Origin: Neocallimastix lanati (nom. inval.)
Lineage: Eukaryota; Neocallimastigomycota; Neocallimastigomycetes; Neocallimastigales; Neocallimastigaceae
Assembly (NCBI GenBank): GCA_016946835.1
Contig: JACVTC010000127.1
Coordinates: 280,001-305,000, forward strand
DNA length: 25,000 nt
Reading direction: 5' to 3'
Position 1 is the first letter of the stretch. Each line of letters starts with the position of its first letter. This document shows, piece after piece, positions 20,088-25,000 of this stretch. Below the pieces are notes generated by a model. The model searched no databases, was not told the DNA's origin, and saw nothing but the letters and a program-made list of their open reading frames with translations. The position numbers and the translations under genes were made by a program.

Positions 20088-22558
20088 ATGTCTTTCTGTG
20101 TAACAAATAACATCAATGTGGATATTGATTGGTCAAAAATACATGATGAAGAGGTAAATAATTAAAATTTAAATGTTTTATTAAAAGAGTTTATTTTTAA
20201 TTAAATTTAAATGTATACAAATAATTACATAATGTAGTGCATAATTTTATTTTTTAAAAATTTATTACATTTTTTTTTATTTTTTTTTTTATTTTTTTTA
20301 TTTTATTTTTTTTTTCTCATTTTAAAAATATCAAAGAAAACTTTTTTTTTTATTTAAAAAATATATTATAGAATAATAAAAAATATATTTTCATATATTA
20401 AAAACAAAAACAAAAACAAAAAAAAAAAAAAAAAAGGAAAATAAGTAGGAATATTAAAAAAATAAAAAAATATTTGAATCTTCTTTTTTTTTTTTTTTTT
20501 TTTTTTTTTTTCATTTCTTTTTTTGTTTTTAAAAAAATTTTAAAGTTAAAAAAATAAAAAATAAAAATCAGGATTATTATATTTTAGTTTAATGTTTATT
20601 GAGAAAAAAATTTTAATAATATTATATATATAAAATAAAATAATAGAAATAATAGACAAAAAAAAAAAAAAAATTAATAATATTATTATTTTATTGTAAT
20701 TATTTTTATTTTTTATTTTTTTTTTTTAAAAAAAATAAACTTTTTCTCTTAATAAAGTTTAAACAAGTTAATCCTTTGTATGCTTTAGCAACCATATCAA
20801 ATGCTTGTTTTCCTTTATCAACTGAGAAAAAGTTTAAAGAGAATAGTGTAAAAAAAGATAATATTTTATACAAAGAATCTAATACAACTCTAGGTGACAA
20901 TAATAAAAGTAAGGTCAATAAGCCTTCTTCCATTGTAGTTACCACTCAAGATAAATGTCAAGCTATTAATACAAATAATAAAATTAAAATAATAGAAACT
21001 AATAGTAATTCGCTAAATAATACAAACATTAAAACTAATACTAAAACTATTAATAATACTACTAATACTACTATTAAAACTAATAATAAAGATTACATAA
21101 TTACAAACAAAATGAGTTATTATAGTAATAATACAAATATGAACCAAAATAGTATTAATAACATGCCGTATGGTCAACATAATATGGTTAATAATAGTAA
21201 TATTATGAATAATAATAATAATGGGATGATGCAACCAAACATTAATCAAGAATTCAACAACATGTCTCAAGATAATATTAAGCAAGAATACAATTATCAA
21301 AATAATAATAATAATAATAATAATAATAATTCAATGTATTCATCTAATAATTTAAATCCAATGGCTCAAAATAGAATGAGAAATAATAATAATGGTAATA
21401 TGTCAAATTTAATGCCATATCAAACGCCTAATAATAATAATATGACCAATTTATCATCTTATAATAACAACAACCAAAATAATAGTTTTAATAGTAATAA
21501 TAACTTCCAAAATAATAGTTTTAATGGTAATAATAACAACCAAAATAATAATTTTAATAATAACAACAACCCAATTAATAATTTTAATAATAACAACCAA
21601 AATAATAATTTTAATAACAACCAAAATAATAATTTTAATAATAATAACACCAACCAAAGTAATAATTTTAATAACAACCAAAATAATAATTTTAATAATA
21701 ATAACAACAACCAAAATAATAATTTCAATAACAACCAAAATAATAATTTTATTAACAACAATCTAAATAGTAATTTTAATTACAATAATTCTAATAATTT
21801 CAATAACAACAATAATAATTTTAACCATAACAATAGCAATGCTAATTTTAATATTAATATAAATAATAATAACTTAAATAATAATAGTAATAATAATATG
21901 AATGATATTAATCCAGTAAAGAATAATATGACACCTCAATATTCTTCACCATTATATAATTATAATGATAATAATAAAGATATAAATAACTCCATTTCTA
22001 CTCCAAATAACAGAGATTATCGATACCAAAACCCTTCACCAAATTATTATAATTATAACGATAATAATAATGGCAATAATATTCCAAAGAATAATAATAT
22101 GAATAATAATATTGCTTTAAAAAGGAATAAATTTTTTAATATGACCACTCCTCCAAGTTCTATTCATAATACACCTGTCCAACCAAACAATAATTCTTTT
22201 AATAATACTAATAGTTCAATACCATCACCAAGGACACTATCTACTAATTCTTCACCTCAATTTAATATGAATAATAATGGAAATTACAATCTTCAGACCC
22301 CTACCATTCCAAAGCAAAATAATGGTTCCAATACGAATCTTTCCAAATTTATTAATAGTAATCCTAAACCCTATGATATTAATACCATTAATTCTCCACA
22401 TCGAAAGAATAGACCTACTTATGCTTCACTTATTGGTCAAGCTATTGTACGTATTTTTTTTTTTTTTTTTTTTTTTTGTTATTGTTGTTGAATAGCAAGA
22501 TTTGAAGAATAGAAGAATTTTAAAGAGTAGAAAAAAAAAAAAAAAAAAAAAAAAAAAG

Positions 22559-22596
<38 letters not shown>

Positions 22597-23295
22597 CAAT
22601 AGAAATAGAAATATAAGAATAATAAGAAAATATTAGATAAAAAATAGTATTAAAATATTAATAATAATACTAAAATAACATTTTATTATATATTTTTTTT
22701 TATATTATTTTTATTTATCATATTTTTTTAATTTTTTTTAATATTTTAGATGTCTAGTCCAAATCATAAGGCTCAGTTAAGTACTATTTGTGATTGGATT
22801 GTAGAGCATTATCCTTCTTTTGATAGATCTGATCAACGTTGGCAAAATTCTATTAGACATAATTTATCATTACAAAAATGTTTTGTAAAATTACCACATT
22901 CACCAGATACAGTAACGACGCATTCAAAAAGTTGTTTTTGGACTATTCATGAAGACTTTATAGAAAGTTTTATTAATGGTGAATTTGTAAGACATCGTCA
23001 CAGAAGAATTAATAAAAATAAAGATAAATCTAATTCATCATCTAATAATTTTTCAGGTGATAAAAAGAATGAAGTTAAAAAAAATGAAAAATTAGATATA
23101 AAGAAATCAGGATTAAATATGAATGACATGATTAATACTCCTAATCAATATAATGACAACCTAATAAATAAACCAAAGGATAGTAATAATTATATTGGTA
23201 TGAATAATAATTCATTTAATTCTTATGGATCATCTCCTTTAGGAAATGAATCATCCAAAATCAATAATTATAATACTATGAATTATAACAACAAC

Positions 23296-23326
<31 letters not shown>

Positions 23327-24666
23327 TAAATAATAATATAAATAATAATATAAACAATAATATAAACAATAATATAAATAATAGTGGTAATAACAATAAT
23401 AACAATTTTAACATGTATAATAATAGTAATAATAATAGCATTAATAATAATTATACCAAATTCCCAATGAGTAATAATAATGTTATGCAAAATACTAATA
23501 CTAATACTAATACTAATACTAATACTAATACTAATAATAATAATAATTCTTATAATCAAAATCAAAATCAATATCAAAGAGGAACTAATCCAAATTCGAA
23601 TACAAGTCAGAATGTAAATTATTCATATAATAATAACAATAATAGTAATTATAATATGAATAATAATTTCAATAATAATAGTAATAATCCAATTAATAAT
23701 AATTACAGTAATTCAAATAATATGCCTAATCCTGTATATATGAATAATAATTCTAATGTTAATAATAATAATAATAACAACAACAGTAATAATAATAATA
23801 ATAATAACAATAATAATAATCATAATCATAATCAGATCATACCACCTCAAAGATTTAATGATTCATATTCTAATTCAAGAAGGAGTAGCTCAACAAGTAT
23901 TAGTAGTATGAATAGTAATATGAATAATGGTAACAATGTAATTAATATGAATGGCATGAATAACATGAATAGTATGAACAATATGAATAATATGAATAAT
24001 GTAAATAATATGAATAATATGAATAATATGAATAATGTAAATAATATGAATAATATGAATAATATGAATAATGTAAATAATATGAATAATATGAATAATA
24101 TGAATAATATGAATATGAATAATATGAATAACATGAATAACATGAATACTATGAATAATATAAATAATATGAATAACACAAATAATATGAATAACATGAA
24201 TAACATGAATAATATGGATATTAATAATGGGAGAAATAATAATATGAATAATTCAATCCCATCTCAAAAGTATTATCCATTAATGGATGAAAATAAGAAT
24301 AATGGTGGTAATTTTAAACATCAAGAAAACTATTATAATAACAATGATAACAATGCTAATACTAATATTAATAATATTAATAGCAATGATAATCAAAATC
24401 ATAGATCATCTGAGCCATCCAAATTAAATTCACACATTCCTATTACTTATAATAATAATTTATCCGACAATAATAATGGCTATAGTAACAATGGTAATAA
24501 CAACAGTAACAACAATAACACTAATAACACCAATAATAATAATAATTCAAATATTATTAATCCAACTAATGTAAATCAAATAAACCCTGTTAATAATCCA
24601 AATAATAATAATAATCCTAATAATAATCCTAATAATAATCCTAATAATCAAAATAATAATAATTAG
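20088..24666 (+). CDS. Asparagine-rich forkhead (winged-helix) transcription factor
   Basis: Exons 20088-20153, 20758-22446 and 22750-24666 (TAG) join in phase 0 to 1,223 codons. The start ATG has A at -3 and opens MSFCVTNNINVDIDWSKIHD, in frame with the rest after splicing. The forkhead domain spans about residues 574-670. RPTYASLIGQAI (helix 1) lies at the end of exon 2. Exon 3 supplies ICDWIVEHYPSF and the recognition helix WQNSIRHNLSLQKCF from residue 616, then FWTIHEDF and a basic RHRHRR tail. Family members bind DNA in the nucleus. SPHRK just before the domain fits a CDK site, and there are other SP/TP motifs, so cell-cycle control as in yeast forkheads is possible (inference). Asn-rich spacers surround the domain: FNNN-Q repeats (about residues 262-364), TN repeats (about 834-847), MNN repeats (about 986-1075) and PNNN repeats near the end. 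No FHA domain is visible. The C-terminus may be truncated (see finding). Confidence 0.9.
20154..20757 (+). other. Intron 1 of the forkhead gene (phase 0)
   Basis: The donor is GTAAAT after GATGAAGAG; the acceptor is AATAAAG before TTTAAACAAG. The 604-base intron is A/T homopolymer-rich, with a T run near 20485-20511. Splicing joins SKIHDEE to FKQVNPLYALAT in one frame. Without splicing, the first exon meets a TAA within a few codons. Confidence 0.8.
21470..21780 (+). repeat. Coding FNNN/QNNN minisatellite in forkhead exon 2
   Basis: AATAATTTTAATAAC and AACCAAAATAATAAT words alternate to encode FNN..QNN units of about 8-13 residues. Codon-level variation (AAC/AAT, AGT) shows it is not a recent perfect expansion. 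Confidence 0.8.
22447..22749 (+). other. Intron 2 of the forkhead gene, splitting the DNA-binding domain (phase 0)
   Basis: The donor GTACGT follows CAAGCTATT and the acceptor ATTTTAG precedes ATGTCTAGTCC. The splice joins ASLIGQAI to MSSPNHKAQLST, restoring the normal forkhead helix 1-helix 2 order. The 303-base intron holds T, A and (TAA)n tracts and a TTTTTTTAAT region near the acceptor. Confidence 0.95.
23310..23535 (+). repeat. Coding INNN and TN repeats in forkhead exon 3
   Basis: A 12-base AATAATAATATA period at about 23317-23384 encodes INNN repeats. ACTAAT hexamers at about 23492-23531 encode a run of alternating Thr-Asn. Both are simple-sequence expansions within the frame. Confidence 0.8.
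23937..24216 (+). repeat. Coding MNN tripeptide array with 36-bp higher-order unit
   Basis: ATGAATAAT nonamers encode Met-Asn-Asn. GTAAATAAT (Val-Asn-Asn) marks units starting at 24001, 24037 and 24073, exactly 36 bases apart, so VNN-MNN-MNN-MNN has been duplicated as a block. Outside this core the array is less regular. Confidence 0.88.
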
Positions 24667-24836
24667 AGTAATAATAATCAGAATAATAATGATAATAATA
24701 GAAATAAAATGATGAATTATTCAAATACTTTGATGAATTATGAAAAAAATATTAAAACTACAAATTCCATTTCTATTCAGAACATAATGGCAATACTTTA
24801 AAGCCTTTACCAATAAATCAACCACCACCACAATAA
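24667..24836 (+). pseudogene. Coding-like sequence beyond the forkhead stop codon
   Basis: After the TAG at 24664-24666 the same frame stays open for 44 more codons, to a TAA at 24799-24801. It keeps the gene's style (NNNQNNNDNNRNKMMNYSN). The last 50 or so bases look coding in a second frame, reading HNGNTLKPLPINQPPPQ to a TAA at 24834-24836. One fewer A in the run at 24754-24757 would explain the frame change. The block looks like the original C-terminus, separated by one stop and one frameshift. Sequencing error or a 3' intron ending at TTTCTATTCAG (24770-24780) are alternatives. Confidence 0.55.
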
Positions 24837-24940
24837 GCTAATCTAGAAAAAAAAAAAAAAAAAAAAAGAATTTTTTTTATGATATAAAATTTATACTTAA
24901 ATTAAGAAGATAAGAAGAGAAATCATTTGTATTGTAAATA

Positions 24941-24974
<34 letters not shown>

Positions 24975-25000
24975 TTTAAGAAAAACAAAGTTAAATAATT
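24837..25000 (+). other. 3' flank of the forkhead gene
   Basis: A poly(A) run of about 20 bases begins at 24847, A/T DNA follows, and (ATT)n occupies about 24943-24975. No downstream gene begins before the window ends. Confidence 0.6.

Noticed and set aside
21013-21766. Frames opposite or shifted within forkhead exon 2
   Set aside because: Shadows of the AAT-rich coding repeat; the real frame is fixed by the forkhead domain and splice junctions.

Overview
The window is extremely AT-rich DNA made mostly of poly(A)/poly(T) runs, (TA)n, (TAA)n and short A/T tandem repeats. It carries two recognisable protein genes, both on the + strand, at its two ends, with about 18.8 kb between them in which I find no protein gene. 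The first is the C-terminal part of an intraflagellar-transport TPR protein (IFT139/TTC21 family). The second is a large asparagine-rich forkhead transcription factor. A ciliary gene beside a forkhead factor, Asn-rich coding sequence written mostly as AAT, small spliceosomal introns and A/T intergenic DNA together point to an anaerobic gut fungus with flagellated zoospores (Neocallimastigomycota: Piromyces, Neocallimastix, Anaeromyces or a relative). Dictyostelium and Plasmodium have similar base composition, but as far as I know they lack forkhead factors, and Dictyostelium also lacks cilia. The assignment is an inference.

Layout. 1-1285: three exons of the IFT139 3' end, with introns at 132-456 and 601-949. 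1286-2000: low-complexity 3' flank. 2001-2370: a somewhat less AT-rich island with two clear stem-loops and a degenerate hexamer repeat. 2371-3640: A/T filler. 3641-3960: the only block of near-normal base composition outside the exons, unassigned, possibly a structured RNA or a decayed gene. 3961-12590: A/T filler with tandem repeats, a perfect 29-bp inverted repeat at 7130-7210 and a 38-bp imperfect palindrome at 7814-7851. 12590-18660: four arrays of one heptamer (AATAAAT or its complement), one with a 56-bp higher-order unit and one in reverse orientation. 18661-20087: A/T filler and the forkhead 5' region. 20088-24666: forkhead gene with introns at 20154-20757 and 22447-22749. 24667-25000: sequence that still looks like coding for about 170 bases, then 3' flank.

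The two genes have no evident functional link. IFT139 acts in the retrograde IFT-A complex of the flagellum; the forkhead protein is a nuclear regulator whose target is not shown here. The most useful points for follow-up are the apparent broken C-terminus of the forkhead gene, the unexplained island at 3641-3960, the perfect hairpin at 7130-7210, and the heptamer arrays, in which every unit contains AATAAA.
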